NCBI GenBank assembly: GCA_965228265.1
Contig: OZ245804.1
Coordinates: 558,001-622,000, forward strand
Length of the DNA stretch: 64,000 nucleotides
DNA from: GCA-2732755 sp965228265
GTDB taxonomy: Bacteria > Planctomycetota > Phycisphaerae > Phycisphaerales > UBA1924
Direction of reading: 5' to 3'
Under the pieces are notes generated by a model. It was not told where the DNA came from and ran no database searches. It worked only from the letters and a program-made list of their open reading frames with translations. This document shows, piece after piece, positions 41,892-50,771 of the stretch (position 1 is its first letter; each line of letters starts with the position of its first letter). The position numbers were made by a program, and so were the translations under genes.

Positions 41892-44030
41892 ATGAGACTC
41901 CGGAACAAGCTCTTTTTCATCCTCGTCGGCATCTCCATCGTCCCGCTCATCGCGACGGGTGTCCTGGCGCGCATCAACGTCGAGAAGTGCAGCATCAGCG
42001 TCGCCACCGACACACGCACCCGCGTCGAGCAGATCGTCGACGTCGCACGCACGCGCTACGTCCGCCAGTACGCCGCCACCTTCGACCGCGACCGCGTCCT
42101 CATCGAGTCCTCCGTCCGGTCCGCGGCCGACCTCCTCGAACAGATCGATCTCCTCGAATCGGCAACGCCCGGCGTCATCGCCGACCCCTCTCCCGTCTAT
42201 TTCGCAAGCGATTACGACACACCGGGACACGCCCCGGACGGCATGACCTTCGACGACAACCAGTACATCCAGAACGACGACGGCTCGCACACCCCCATAC
42301 CCATCAGCCGCGAGCACCCAGTCTTCGTAGCCGTCAGCAAAGACCCGGACACCATCACCAGCGACGTCCGCAAGCTCGGCGCCCTAAAGCACGCGCTCCA
42401 GACCGCCACGGTCCTGCCCACTGGCGAGCACTGGCTGCTGAGCCACTACGCATCACTCGACTCCACCGGCACGCACATCTCTTTCCCGGGCAAGGGCGGC
42501 TACCCCGACGGCTACGACCCGCGCACCAGACCTTGGTACACCACCGCCGCGACCAACGGCGAGCACACCACCTGGATCGGACCCATCATCGACGCGCCCA
42601 CCGGACAGGTCCGCGTCACATGCGCCGCGCCCGCCCGCCGGCACGACGGCTCGCTCATCGGCGTCGTCGCAGCAGACGTCCTCATGATCGACATGCTCGA
42701 TGAGATCGAACTCCCGCAGGACATGCAGGGGCAGGTCAAGATCATGCTCGTCACCCTCGACGACAACGGCGCACTCATCCACGCCAAAGCCGAATACGCC
42801 AAGCAGGGCGGAACATCACGCGGCCCGATCACACTCGACTACCTCAACGCCGACGACCCCGCCCAAACCGACGCACTCCTCCAGCAGATGCACGCCACCG
42901 ACGAGGGCAGCCTCGGGTTCACCATCGACAGCAAGGACTGGATCCTCTCCTACCAGCGTCTGCTCCGGGGCGACTCGTTCGTCGTCGTCGCCATCACGCG
43001 CGAGACCATCGACTCCGTTGCCGACAACGTCCAGCACGAGGTCTACACCGTCTTCAACGACACGATCGCCAGCAACGCGGGCATCGGCGGCGCGGTCATC
43101 GCCGCTGCCGTCGCCGTCGCGTTCTTCGGCGCCCGATCCGTCACACGCCCCGTCCACTCGCTCGTCGACACCGCCAGCGCCATCGCCTCGGGCGATCTCG
43201 ACGCCACCGCCAGCGTGCGCACAGGCGACGAACTCCAGCAACTCGCCGACGCATTCAACGACATGGTGCCAAAGCTCCGTGACCAGCTCGCTGTCCGCGA
43301 GTCGCTCATGCTCGCCAAGGAGGTCCAGCAGAACCTCCTCCCCAGCGAGCCGCCCAGACTGACCGGCCTCGACATCGCCTCGCGCAGCATCTACTGCGAC
43401 GAAACCGGGGGCGACTACCTCGACTTCTTCCCCGTCGAGGGCGAGTCGGGCAAGCACGCCTTCTTCGTCGCCGACGTCACGGGCCACGGCATCGCGGCCG
43501 CCCTGCTCATGACCACCGCCCGCGCCCTGCTCCGCACACGAGCCATCGAAACCGACGACATCGCCAACGTCCTCACACGCGTCAACGCCGACCTCGCACG
43601 CGATGCGCAGGCCGGACAGTTCATGACGCTCTACTACCTGCTCATCGAACCCGAATCTCGCACCGCAAGCTGGGCCAGCGCCGGGCACGACCCCGCCATC
43701 GTCTACGAACCCACGACCGACACATTCACCGAGTTCGCCGGCAAGGACATCCCCCTCGGCATCGAGACCGCCTGGGACTTCAACGAGTTCGAAGCCACCC
43801 TGCCCGAACATGGCGGCGTTCTCGTCATCGGGACCGACGGCATCTGGGAAGCTCGCAACGCCAAAGACGAGCTCTTCGGCAAAGACCGGCTGCGCGACAC
43901 CATCAAGAAGAACGCCCACAAGCCCGCCGACGACATTGCAACCGACATCATCGACGCCGTCGTCGCCTTCCGCGCCGGCGAGCCGCAGACCGACGACATC
44001 ACACTGCTCGTCCTCAAAGTCACCGCCTGA
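41892..44030 (+). CDS. Cache-HAMP-SpoIIE phosphatase sensor
   Basis: A 712-aa membrane protein. Span 1 ('LFFILVGISIVPLIATGVLA', 7-26) and an extracytoplasmic Cache-type domain (about 30-380; 'PDGYDPRTRPWYTTA' is the dCache pocket motif) come first. Span 2 ('GIGGAVIAAAVAVAFFGA', near 400), HAMP ('VTRPVHSLVDTASAIASGDLD') and a PP2C/SpoIIE domain (about 470-712) follow. Its acids are 'GGDYLDFF', 'ADVTGHGIAAAL', 'GTDGIWEARN' and 'TDDITLLVL'. This is RsbU-type: a signal-dependent phosphatase that acts on anti-anti-sigma factors. No such partner gene is adjacent. Confidence 0.9.
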   Translation: MRLRNKLFFILVGISIVPLIATGVLARINVEKCSISVATDTRTRVEQIVDVARTRYVRQYAATFDRDRVLIESSVRSAADLLEQIDLLESATPGVIADPSPVYFASDYDTPGHAPDGMTFDDNQYIQNDDGSHTPIPISREHPVFVAVSKDPDTITSDVRKLGALKHALQTATVLPTGEHWLLSHYASLDSTGTHISFPGKGGYPDGYDPRTRPWYTTAATNGEHTTWIGPIIDAPTGQVRVTCAAPARRHDGSLIGVVAADVLMIDMLDEIELPQDMQGQVKIMLVTLDDNGALIHAKAEYAKQGGTSRGPITLDYLNADDPAQTDALLQQMHATDEGSLGFTIDSKDWILSYQRLLRGDSFVVVAITRETIDSVADNVQHEVYTVFNDTIASNAGIGGAVIAAAVAVAFFGARSVTRPVHSLVDTASAIASGDLDATASVRTGDELQQLADAFNDMVPKLRDQLAVRESLMLAKEVQQNLLPSEPPRLTGLDIASRSIYCDETGGDYLDFFPVEGESGKHAFFVADVTGHGIAAALLMTTARALLRTRAIETDDIANVLTRVNADLARDAQAGQFMTLYYLLIEPESRTASWASAGHDPAIVYEPTTDTFTEFAGKDIPLGIETAWDFNEFEATLPEHGGVLVIGTDGIWEARNAKDELFGKDRLRDTIKKNAHKPADDIATDIIDAVVAFRAGEPQTDDITLLVLKVTA

Positions 44031-44162
44031 TTCTCACCTTGCCTGTCCTGTATGCGCGCCCCCCGGTTTCGGATGAATCGATCGCGCAGGTCGGGTTTCT
44101 GACCTCATCAGGGGGACAGACCGCATGAAACTTCCATACCATCCCCCGCTCTGGTGCGTTGC

Positions 44163-44216
44163 TTTGGGCCGTGGCTCGAAATTGAGCCGCCGCCCGAACC
44201 AACCCAGCGGCCCAAA
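44163..44216 (+). ncRNA. Structured nhaA leader, candidate cation riboswitch (nhaA-I-like)
   Basis: The 260-nt gap before nhaA holds no ORF but a compact fold. A perfect 9-bp outer stem tttgggccg/cggcccaaa (44163-44171 with 44208-44216) encloses hairpin ggctc-gaaatt-gagcc (44173-44188) and an unpaired gccgcccgaaccaaccca stretch. Further hairpins flank it (aggtc...gacct near 44091; ccgt...acgg near 44231). Leaders of nhaA genes are known sites of Li+/Na+-responsive riboswitches (nhaA-I, nhaA-II). The match to a named class is by context and layout only. Confidence 0.4.
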
Positions 44217-44290
44217 CCGCCGATGTGGACTCCGTCGAACGATTCTCACGGTCCAGTTGGGCGCACCGCTCATACGCACGGAAGGCAATC

Positions 44291-45775
44291 ATGGATACGA
44301 ACCACGTCCCCACCGCAGCCCACGGGCTCCCGCTTGAGCCGGGCGAGAAACTCCTCCGCGGCTTCCAGCGCTTCGGTCGCCTCTCGGCAGCCGGCGGCAT
44401 CACGCTCATCCTCATGACCGTCATCGCACTCGTCTGGGCCAACAGTGGCCTCTACGAAAAATACCACTACTTCTTCCATGTCATGAAGTTCGATTTCACC
44501 ATCGGCACATGGCATCTCCCGCACATCTACAACATCGCCTACTTCATCAACGACGCCCTCATGGCGATCTTCTTCCTCTACGTCGGCCTCGAAATCAAAC
44601 GAGAACTCCTCGTCGGCGAACTCCGATCCATCAAACGGGCCTCGCTCCCAGTCTTCGCCGCCATCGGTGGCATGGTCGTCCCCGCGCTCATCTACGTCGC
44701 CGTCATCGGAACCAGCGACATCGCTGCAGACATCAAACAGGGCTGGGGTATCCCCATGGCGACCGACATCGCCTTCGCCCTGGGCATCCTGACGCTCTTG
44801 GGCACCCGAGCCCCCCTCTCGCTCAAGGTCTTCCTCACCAGCCTCGCCATCGTCGATGACCTTGGCGCCCTGCTCGTCATCGCGATCTTCTATACCGAGG
44901 ATCTGAAGTTCCTCCATCTCGGGCTCGCCGGCGGCACGGTCGCCTTCCTCTTCGGACTCAACGCGCTCCGACTGCGCCACCCCCTCTTCTACCTCGTCCC
45001 GGGCATCGCGCTCTGGCTCTTCGTCCTCTCCAGCGGCATCCACGCCACCATCGCCGGCGTGCTGCTCGCCGCCACTGTCCCCGCCTCTTCCCGCGTCGAC
45101 CCGAAACGCTTCCTCAAGGCCTCGCGCAAGGCGCTCGACCACTTCGAGGAAGCAGGCGACGACGGCTCAACCCCGCGCGAATCCTCAGAACAGCGGGCAG
45201 CCGCGTTCGCACTCAAGACCAACGTCAACCAGATCCTGCCACCGCTGCACCGCATGGAGCACGCGCTCGGCCCGTGGTGCGCCTTCTGGATCATCCCGAT
45301 CTTCGCCCTCGCAAACGCGGGCCTGCACCTCTCGGGTGACCTTGGCAAAATGGTCACGGACCCCGTCACCATGGGCGTCTTCTTCGGCCTCTCCATCGGC
45401 AAGCCGCTGGGCGTCATCGGCGCCTGCTGGATCGCCTGCAAGTTCAACATCGCCTCGCTCCCGCCGCTCACCACGTGGCGCCACATCATCGGCGCCGGCT
45501 GCCTGGCGGGCATCGGCTTCACCATGGCGCTCTTCATCGCCAACCTCGCCTTCAAGGGCGACGCCACTCACCTCGACGCCTCCAAGCTGGGCATCCTGGG
45601 CGCCTCGCTCGTCTCCACCATCGCGGGCCTGGCCATCCTCATGAGCTGCAAGCCCATCTCCGAGGCCGACGCCGAAAGCGCCGAAGAACGCGACGCCATC
45701 GAACTCGACAAGCGGAGCTACACCCACACGCCCGACGCCAACGATGACAACTTCCCCAAGGCCAAGGCCGGCTAA
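44291..45775 (+). CDS. nhaA: Na+/H+ antiporter NhaA
   Basis: A 494-aa NhaA, longer than the 388-aa E. coli protein because of a charged cytoplasmic insertion (about 265-310) and a C-terminal tail ('SYTHTPDANDDNFPKAKAG'). Key residues are present: 'MATDIAFALGIL' and 'LAIVDDLGALLVI' (the paired Asp of the ion site), 'YFINDALMAIFFLYVGLEIKRE' at the N-terminus and 'GFTMALFIANLAF' near the end. It exports Na+ or Li+ against H+ at the inner membrane. GGAAGG precedes the ATG at 44291. It has its own terminator and is monocistronic with a structured leader. Confidence 0.95.
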   Translation: MDTNHVPTAAHGLPLEPGEKLLRGFQRFGRLSAAGGITLILMTVIALVWANSGLYEKYHYFFHVMKFDFTIGTWHLPHIYNIAYFINDALMAIFFLYVGLEIKRELLVGELRSIKRASLPVFAAIGGMVVPALIYVAVIGTSDIAADIKQGWGIPMATDIAFALGILTLLGTRAPLSLKVFLTSLAIVDDLGALLVIAIFYTEDLKFLHLGLAGGTVAFLFGLNALRLRHPLFYLVPGIALWLFVLSSGIHATIAGVLLAATVPASSRVDPKRFLKASRKALDHFEEAGDDGSTPRESSEQRAAAFALKTNVNQILPPLHRMEHALGPWCAFWIIPIFALANAGLHLSGDLGKMVTDPVTMGVFFGLSIGKPLGVIGACWIACKFNIASLPPLTTWRHIIGAGCLAGIGFTMALFIANLAFKGDATHLDASKLGILGASLVSTIAGLAILMSCKPISEADAESAEERDAIELDKRSYTHTPDANDDNFPKAKAG

Positions 45776-45800
45776 ACAACCCTCCCTCTCACACCTCCCC

Positions 45801-45833
45801 AGCCGCCGCGGGCCTGTTCCGCGGCGGCTTTTT
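45801..45833 (+). terminator. Rho-independent terminator after nhaA
   Basis: agccgccgcgg/ccgcggcggct (11 bp, 45801-45811 with 45819-45829) is followed by ttttt. Confidence 0.95.
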
Positions 45834-45899
45834 CGTGCCCACGCACAACCCCACTACCATCCCCACATACACACCCGAACCAGCCCAAGGAACGCACCC

Positions 45900-47183
45900 A
45901 TGCCCGAAGCACGCCGACCCCTCGAAACACCCAACATCAAAACCCCGCTCCCCGGCAACGACGAGGGCATCCCGACCCCGCACGGCGACCTCGACGCCGA
46001 GGTCTACCGCAAGCGCCGCCAGCGCGTCATGGAACAGATGGGCTCGGGTGTCGCCGTCATCTACGCCGCCGACTCGATCGGCGCCGGCAAACGCCAGAAC
46101 CTCGACTTCTACTACCTCACGGGCCTGGCCCACGAAGCCGGGGCCGCGCTCGTCCTCGCACCCGAGCACCCGCAATACCAGGAACAGCTCTTCCTCCGCA
46201 CGCTCGAAGTCGAAGACAACCGCTGGCACGGCATCCGCCCCATGCTCGGACGAGCCGTCGAACTCGGGACAGGCATCGCCCGCGTCTCGCGCACCGCAAA
46301 CTTCCCCGTCCTGCTCAACCGAACCATCCTCCAGTGCAAGTCCCGCGAGCTCGTCTACCTCGGCAGCTTTGCCACCTACAACCGCCCCATCTCCAAGGAA
46401 CTCCAGCTCTACCGCGACATCCAGTCGCGCATCTTGAACTGCTCCATCCGCGACGAGCACACGATCCTCCCCCGCCTGCGCTCCGTCCACGACGAGGGCG
46501 AGATCAAGCTCATGCAGCGAGCCATCGACGCGACCGTGCTCGCGCACAAGGCCGCCATGCAAGCCGTCAAACCGGGCATGAACGAGCGACAGCTCCTCCA
46601 CGCCGTCGAACGCACACTCCACGACAACGCCTGCGACACCTTCGCCTACGAGCCCATCGTCGGCTCGGGCCCCAACAACTGGGTCCTGCACTACACCGCC
46701 AACAACCGCACCATGAACGCCGGCGAGATGGTCCTCCTCGACGCCGGCGGCGAGCACCAGATGTACGCCGCCGACCTCACACGCACCTTCCCCGTCGACG
46801 GCACATTCACCCCCCGCCAGCGCGAGATCCACGACGTCGTCCAGGAAGCCTGGCAGACCACCGTCGACATGTGCAAGCCCGGCGTCACATGGATGGAACT
46901 CAACGACGCCGCCCGCCGCGTCATCGACAAAGCAGGCTTCGCCGACGAGTACTACCACAGCCTCGGACACTTCCTCGGCCTCGACGTCCACGACGTCGGC
47001 CTCGAAACCGAACCACTCGAGCCCGGACAGATCATCACCATCGAGCCGGGCGTCTACATCGCCAGCGAAAACATCGGCGTGCGCACCGAAGACGACATCC
47101 TCATCACAGACACCGGCCACGTGAACATGTCCAAAGACCTGCCCCGCTCAGCAGCCGAGATCGAAGCCTTCATGGCGCGATGA
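45900..47183 (+). CDS. pepP: M24 family Xaa-Pro aminopeptidase
   Basis: A 427-aa protein. It has a creatinase-like N-terminal domain (about 35-190; 'DFYYLTGLAHEAGAALVL') and a pita-bread catalytic domain. Metal ligands are in 'VLLDAGGEHQMYAADLTRTFP' (two Asp), 'SLGHFLGLDVHD' (His), 'TIEPGVYI' (Glu) and 'RTEDDILI' (Glu), all present. It removes N-terminal residues before proline in the cytoplasm. No signal peptide. Preceded by the nhaA terminator, so separately transcribed; followed by a palindromic repeat. Confidence 0.9.
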   Translation: MPEARRPLETPNIKTPLPGNDEGIPTPHGDLDAEVYRKRRQRVMEQMGSGVAVIYAADSIGAGKRQNLDFYYLTGLAHEAGAALVLAPEHPQYQEQLFLRTLEVEDNRWHGIRPMLGRAVELGTGIARVSRTANFPVLLNRTILQCKSRELVYLGSFATYNRPISKELQLYRDIQSRILNCSIRDEHTILPRLRSVHDEGEIKLMQRAIDATVLAHKAAMQAVKPGMNERQLLHAVERTLHDNACDTFAYEPIVGSGPNNWVLHYTANNRTMNAGEMVLLDAGGEHQMYAADLTRTFPVDGTFTPRQREIHDVVQEAWQTTVDMCKPGVTWMELNDAARRVIDKAGFADEYYHSLGHFLGLDVHDVGLETEPLEPGQIITIEPGVYIASENIGVRTEDDILITDTGHVNMSKDLPRSAAEIEAFMAR

Positions 47184-47191
47184 TCCATCCT

Positions 47192-47245
47192 CCCTTTCCC
47201 GCGCCCCGTGGGAGAGGGTGCCGAGCAAAGCGAGGCGGGTGAGGG
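47192..47245. repeat. Dispersed palindromic repeat after pepP
   Basis: ccctttcccgcgccccgtgggagaggg followed by tgccgagcaaagcgaggcgggtgaggg, same subtype as the copies at 16999 and 50843. It lies 8 nt beyond the pepP stop. Confidence 0.85.
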
Positions 47246-47325
47246 TCTTCCACAATACAAGCCCGAAGCGCAAACGAGGGATGGATCACCATCTCCCTCG
47301 TTCGCCCTTCGGGCTCGTCAATCAC

Positions 47326-47565
47326 TCAGGCCACGCCCCCGGGCCCCGCATACCGCCGATGCACCGCTACGCACCCCACCAGTGCGCCGCTGACAATCCA
47401 CATCGGCACCAAAGCGTGCATCACCATCGGGATCACCCCGAGCACCAGACCCGTGATCAGGGTGAGCGGCTCGCCCTCGCGCTTGCCATACAGAAACATC
47501 ATGAACCCCACCAGCCCGATCAGGCTGCCGGAGATGATCACACCCATTGTCATGCCTTCGAGCAT
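47326..47565 (-). CDS. Small inner-membrane protein, function unknown
   Basis: A 79-aa protein with three hydrophobic segments: about 6-24 ('GVIISGSLIGLVGFMMFL'), 34-50 ('LITGLVLGVIPMVM') and 53-68 ('PMWIVSGALVGCVAV'). A short basic loop 'YGKREGEP' lies between the first two. GGAGG sits 6 nt before the ATG at 47565, which decides the start over ATGs further up. I do not recognise the family. It is an island gene between plus-strand pepP and the carbamoyltransferase, flanked by repeats on both sides. Confidence 0.6.
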   Translation of the reverse strand: MLEGMTMGVIISGSLIGLVGFMMFLYGKREGEPLTLITGLVLGVIPMVMHALVPMWIVSGALVGCVAVHRRYAGPGGVA

Positions 47566-47600
47566 CGCAGCCCTCCAGCCTGACATCGTCATCCGGGTGC

Positions 47601-47628
47601 CACGGCTTGTCCCGCAGGGCAAGCCGTG
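47601..47628. repeat. Short hairpin repeat (cacggcttg ... caagccgtg)
   Basis: A perfect 9-bp stem with a 10-nt loop tcccgcaggg, related in stem sequence to the element at 17081. Directly after it lies a partial copy of the ccctctcc/ctcaccc repeat (about 47635-47660). Confidence 0.55.
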
Positions 47629-47740
47629 AACGACTCACCCTCTCCCTCACCCGCACGGCTGACCGAGAACGGGTAAACCGCGGCACCCGATCATCAAACC
47701 TCTTCAACGAAAACACACGCTCCGGGCCGATAACCACCCC

Positions 47741-49456
47741 ATGACCGCGGTTCTCGGCCTCAAGCTCGGCCCCCAGCACGACACCGGCGCCTGCCTCGTC
47801 TGGGAAGACAAAGGCGTCCTCCGCTGCTGCGCCCTCTCCGAAGAACGCCTCTCCCGCCGCAAGCAGGACCGCCAGTTCCCAAAGCTCGCCATCGACGCCG
47901 TCCTCGCCGAGGCCGGGCTTACCCTCTCAGCCGTCGACCTCGTCTGCGTCGACAAGCTCGGCCCGAACACCATGGTCGAACAGACCCGCCCCATCGGCAC
48001 GGTCGACCCCGACACCTGGCAACCCGAAGAGAAAGCCTTCTTCCTCGCACTCGAAGGCAAACCCGCATTCGTCGTCAACCACCATCTCGCGCACGCCGCC
48101 ACCGCCTACTACCCATTCAACCGAGACAAAGCCGCCGTCCTCGTCGTCGATGGCTCGGGCTCCGACTGGCCCCTCGAAGACTCGGGCGACCGCCTCATCA
48201 TGCAGGGCCGACCCGACGAGGTCGGCAACTACCCGCTCCGCCGATACCCCAGGCGCGCCGAGACCCAGTCCATCTTCAAAGCCCGCGGCACAACCCTCGA
48301 ACGCATCGCCACCTCCACACGCTCCGGCGCGGGCCACTTCTACTCATACATCTCCAAGCACGTCGTCGGCTTCGGCCAACTCCAGGAAGGCAAGCTCATG
48401 GGCCTCGCCGGCTGGGGCAGCGCCGAGCACCTCGCCGACTACCCCGCCTTCCCCGACCCGCTCTTCGACGACATCGACACGCCCATGCTCGACTACCTCC
48501 TCGAAACCGAGTGGCAGGTACCGAGCGTGCGACCCAAAGATATCTGCGCCACCACACCCCCCTACAACCACATCGCCTTCTGGGCGCAGCACTGGATCGA
48601 AAGAGCCGTCCTCCACCTGGCGCGCACCGCCGTCATCGAGACCAACTCCCGCACGCTCTGCTGCGCCGGCGGGGTCATGCTCAACGTCGTCGCCAACCGA
48701 CTCGCTCGCGACACTCTCAAAGCCGAAGGCCGACTCACCGAGATGCTCGTCCAGCCCGCTAGCTCCGACTCGGGTATGCCCATGGGCGCAGCACTCGTCG
48801 GCTACTACATCGTCGCCGGCGGCAAACTCCCCTTCCAGGACAACCCCGTCTACCTCGGCCCCACACACGACGAAAACGCCGCCGAGCAGGAACTGCTCGC
48901 CATCGGTGGCTCCAAACCGCACAACCTCCTCGAAGCCGTCGCCGACCTGCTCATGCAGGACAAAATCGTCGGCTGGTGGCAGGGCCCCTCCGAGTACGGC
49001 CCGCGCGCCCTCGGCTCACGCTCCATCCTCTGCTGGCCCCGCAGCCCCGACATGAAGGACACTCTCAACCTCCGCGTCAAACACCGCGAAGCCTTCCGCC
49101 CATTCGCGCCCATCTGCCGCGAGGAAAACGCCCAGGAAATCTTCGGCGTCGACTTCCCCGTCCCCCACATGCTCTTCAATACCACCGTCAAACCCGAGCT
49201 GCGCGAGAAACTCCCCGCCGTCACCCACGTCGACGGCTCCGGACGTCTCCAAACCGTCAGCCGTGCGCACACACCACGCCTCTACGACCTGCTCGGCGTG
49301 ATCCGTGAGCGCGATGGCCTTGGCGTCCTGCTCAACACCAGCTTCAACGACGCGGGCGAACCCATCGTCGAAACCGCACAGCACGCCATCGACTGCATGC
49401 GCCGCACCGGCCTCGACGCCCTCGTCGTCGGCAGCGCCCTCTACATCAACACCTGA
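47741..49456 (+). CDS. NodU/CmcH-family carbamoyltransferase
   Basis: A 571-aa enzyme of the O-carbamoyltransferase family. The N-terminal ASKHA-like half shows 'GLKLGPQHDTGACLV' and 'VVNHHLAHAATAYY' (H114, H115, H118, the metal/adenylate site), then 'LVVDGSGSDWP' and 'GLAGWGS'. The C-terminal half has 'CCAGGVMLNVVANR', 'PASSDSGMPMGAALVGYY', 'GPRALGSRSI' and 'LLNTSFNDAGEPIVET', the carbamoyl-phosphate YrdC-like part. It puts a carbamoyl group on a hydroxyl of a sugar or other secondary metabolite. No biosynthetic partner genes are near, so the acceptor is unknown. Confidence 0.9.
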   Translation: MTAVLGLKLGPQHDTGACLVWEDKGVLRCCALSEERLSRRKQDRQFPKLAIDAVLAEAGLTLSAVDLVCVDKLGPNTMVEQTRPIGTVDPDTWQPEEKAFFLALEGKPAFVVNHHLAHAATAYYPFNRDKAAVLVVDGSGSDWPLEDSGDRLIMQGRPDEVGNYPLRRYPRRAETQSIFKARGTTLERIATSTRSGAGHFYSYISKHVVGFGQLQEGKLMGLAGWGSAEHLADYPAFPDPLFDDIDTPMLDYLLETEWQVPSVRPKDICATTPPYNHIAFWAQHWIERAVLHLARTAVIETNSRTLCCAGGVMLNVVANRLARDTLKAEGRLTEMLVQPASSDSGMPMGAALVGYYIVAGGKLPFQDNPVYLGPTHDENAAEQELLAIGGSKPHNLLEAVADLLMQDKIVGWWQGPSEYGPRALGSRSILCWPRSPDMKDTLNLRVKHREAFRPFAPICREENAQEIFGVDFPVPHMLFNTTVKPELREKLPAVTHVDGSGRLQTVSRAHTPRLYDLLGVIRERDGLGVLLNTSFNDAGEPIVETAQHAIDCMRRTGLDALVVGSALYINT

Positions 49457-49464
49457 TCCCCACA

Positions 49465-49528
49465 GTGGGGGCAGCGTCTGGTGGGGGCAGCGTCTGGTGG
49501 GGGCAGCGTCTGGTGGGGGCGGCGTCCC
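49465..49528. repeat. Four 16-nt tandem repeats
   Basis: gtgggggcagcgtctg occurs three times without change (49465-49512), then a fourth, changed copy (gtgggggcggcgtccc, 49513-49528). The array lies between the convergent stops of the carbamoyltransferase and the DUF167 gene. It may be a slippage-prone microsatellite. Confidence 0.9.
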
Positions 49529-49537
49529 GCCGCCCGA

Positions 49538-49843
49538 CTACGAATCATCTACTCCGCAAACCCCAAGCGCCCCACGCACACCCCCCACCGACACACCCAC
49601 CACCCGCACCACCTTCTCCGGATTCGTCATCCCGCTCACCACACTGACCGCGCCCGGTTTCACGCCAAGTCTCTTGGCGATGAGCGCACAGATCGCCGCG
49701 TTCGCCTTGCCACCCTCGGGCGGCGCCGAAACCTTGATCTTGAGCCGATCACCCAGCACGCCCGCGACCTGCTCGCGCTTCGCGCCCGGCACCGCTTTCA
49801 CGCGGATCGTGACGCCCCCGTCTGTGCCTTCGACGACGCTCAC
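49538..49843 (-). CDS. DUF167/YggU family protein
   Basis: A 101-aa protein with the YggU pattern: 'VTIRVKAVPGAKREQV', 'LKIKVSAPPEGGKANAAICALIAKRLG' (in two pieces) and 'VSVVSGMTNPEKVVRV'. The APPxxGKAN block is diagnostic. It is a small cytoplasmic alpha/beta protein of unknown role. Its start overlaps the methyltransferase stop by 4 nt, so it is translated with that gene. The last 20 residues (GVRGALGVCGVDDS) are not conserved in the family as I know it. Confidence 0.85.
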   Translation of the reverse strand: MSVVEGTDGGVTIRVKAVPGAKREQVAGVLGDRLKIKVSAPPEGGKANAAICALIAKRLGVKPGAVSVVSGMTNPEKVVRVVGVSVGGVRGALGVCGVDDS

Positions 49844-50760
49844 TTGGCAGCCGCTGCGGGCGCTCTGCGTCTTGGCTTGTGGATCGCGGTCACCGCGTCC
49901 TTGAGCGCCCCGAGCCTGATCGGCCCGTTCTCGATGCGCTCGAACGATCGCTTCGCGTTGGCCGCCGAGTACTCCGTCCCGATGAACCCCCGCCCGAGCG
50001 CGTGCGCCACCACGCCCGTCGTGCCCGAGCCCAGGAACGGATCGAGCACCAGGTCCCCCACATTGCTCGTCGCGCTGATCACGCGCTCCAGGTACACCTC
50101 GGGAAGCTGATTATCGTGCCCGTGTCGGCGTTCTTTGTTGTTGCCCTGAATGCGTCCCCAGTACTCGCCGTACCACACATCCATCGGCAACCGCTTGCCC
50201 GCGGGCATGCCGTCGCGCTTGTCCATCGTCCGCGGGTCGAAGTACGTCGAAGCACGGTCCGAGGTCTCCAGCACCGCCTCCGCGTTCCAGCGCCGGTTCT
50301 TGGCGTTCTTGGCAAAGTACAGCGCGTGCACCTTCGAGTTGATGAACCGCGACTTTGTGTTCTGCCCGAACCGGTAGTGCCACACACACCAGTTGATCAT
50401 CGTCAGCCCGCGCTGCTTGAGGTGCATCACGATCTCGGCGCACGTGTCGTCCGGGATGTTCACCCAGATCGAGCCGTGATCCCTGAGCGCCCCGATGCAC
50501 AGATCGAGCCAGTCGTACGTAAAGTCCAGGTAGTCATTGCGTGGCATCTTGTCGTGCCACTCGTCGTACGCCCGCGACCAGTTGAAGGGCGGGTCCGCAA
50601 AGACCAGGTCCACCTCGCTGCGCTTGACCTGCGGGATCTCGCCCAGCAGATCCCGGCAATCCCCCACGTACACGCGCACACCCTTCGCCTTGCCCGTCTC
50701 CGAGCGCAGCGAACCCTTCATCTCATGCGTCGGCTTGAGTGTCCCTGACTTCTTGGCCAT
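49840..50760 (-). CDS. Orphan DNA methyltransferase, beta-type N4C/N6A
   Basis: A 306-aa protein with the catalytic 'FADPPFNWSRAYDEW' (DPPF, motif IV) before 'VLDPFLGSGTTGVVA' (motif I, FxGxG). That order makes it beta-class. It methylates adenine-N6 or cytosine-N4. There is no restriction enzyme gene beside it, so it may be an orphan regulatory methylase; the target site cannot be read from sequence. The ATG at 50760 is preceded by GGAGGG from a palindromic repeat copy; an in-frame ATG further up would translate the repeat itself. Confidence 0.85.
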   Translation of the reverse strand: MAKKSGTLKPTHEMKGSLRSETGKAKGVRVYVGDCRDLLGEIPQVKRSEVDLVFADPPFNWSRAYDEWHDKMPRNDYLDFTYDWLDLCIGALRDHGSIWVNIPDDTCAEIVMHLKQRGLTMINWCVWHYRFGQNTKSRFINSKVHALYFAKNAKNRRWNAEAVLETSDRASTYFDPRTMDKRDGMPAGKRLPMDVWYGEYWGRIQGNNKERRHGHDNQLPEVYLERVISATSNVGDLVLDPFLGSGTTGVVAHALGRGFIGTEYSAANAKRSFERIENGPIRLGALKDAVTAIHKPRRRAPAAAAK

Positions 50761-50771
50761 GCGTTTTCCCT

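Noticed and set aside
44036..44290. tRNA in the nhaA leader
   Set aside because: The reverse strand has ggttcgggcgg, but no acceptor stem or anticodon arm at the needed spacing.
49465..49528. CRISPR array
   Set aside because: Units are 16 nt and directly adjacent with no spacers, and there are no cas genes.
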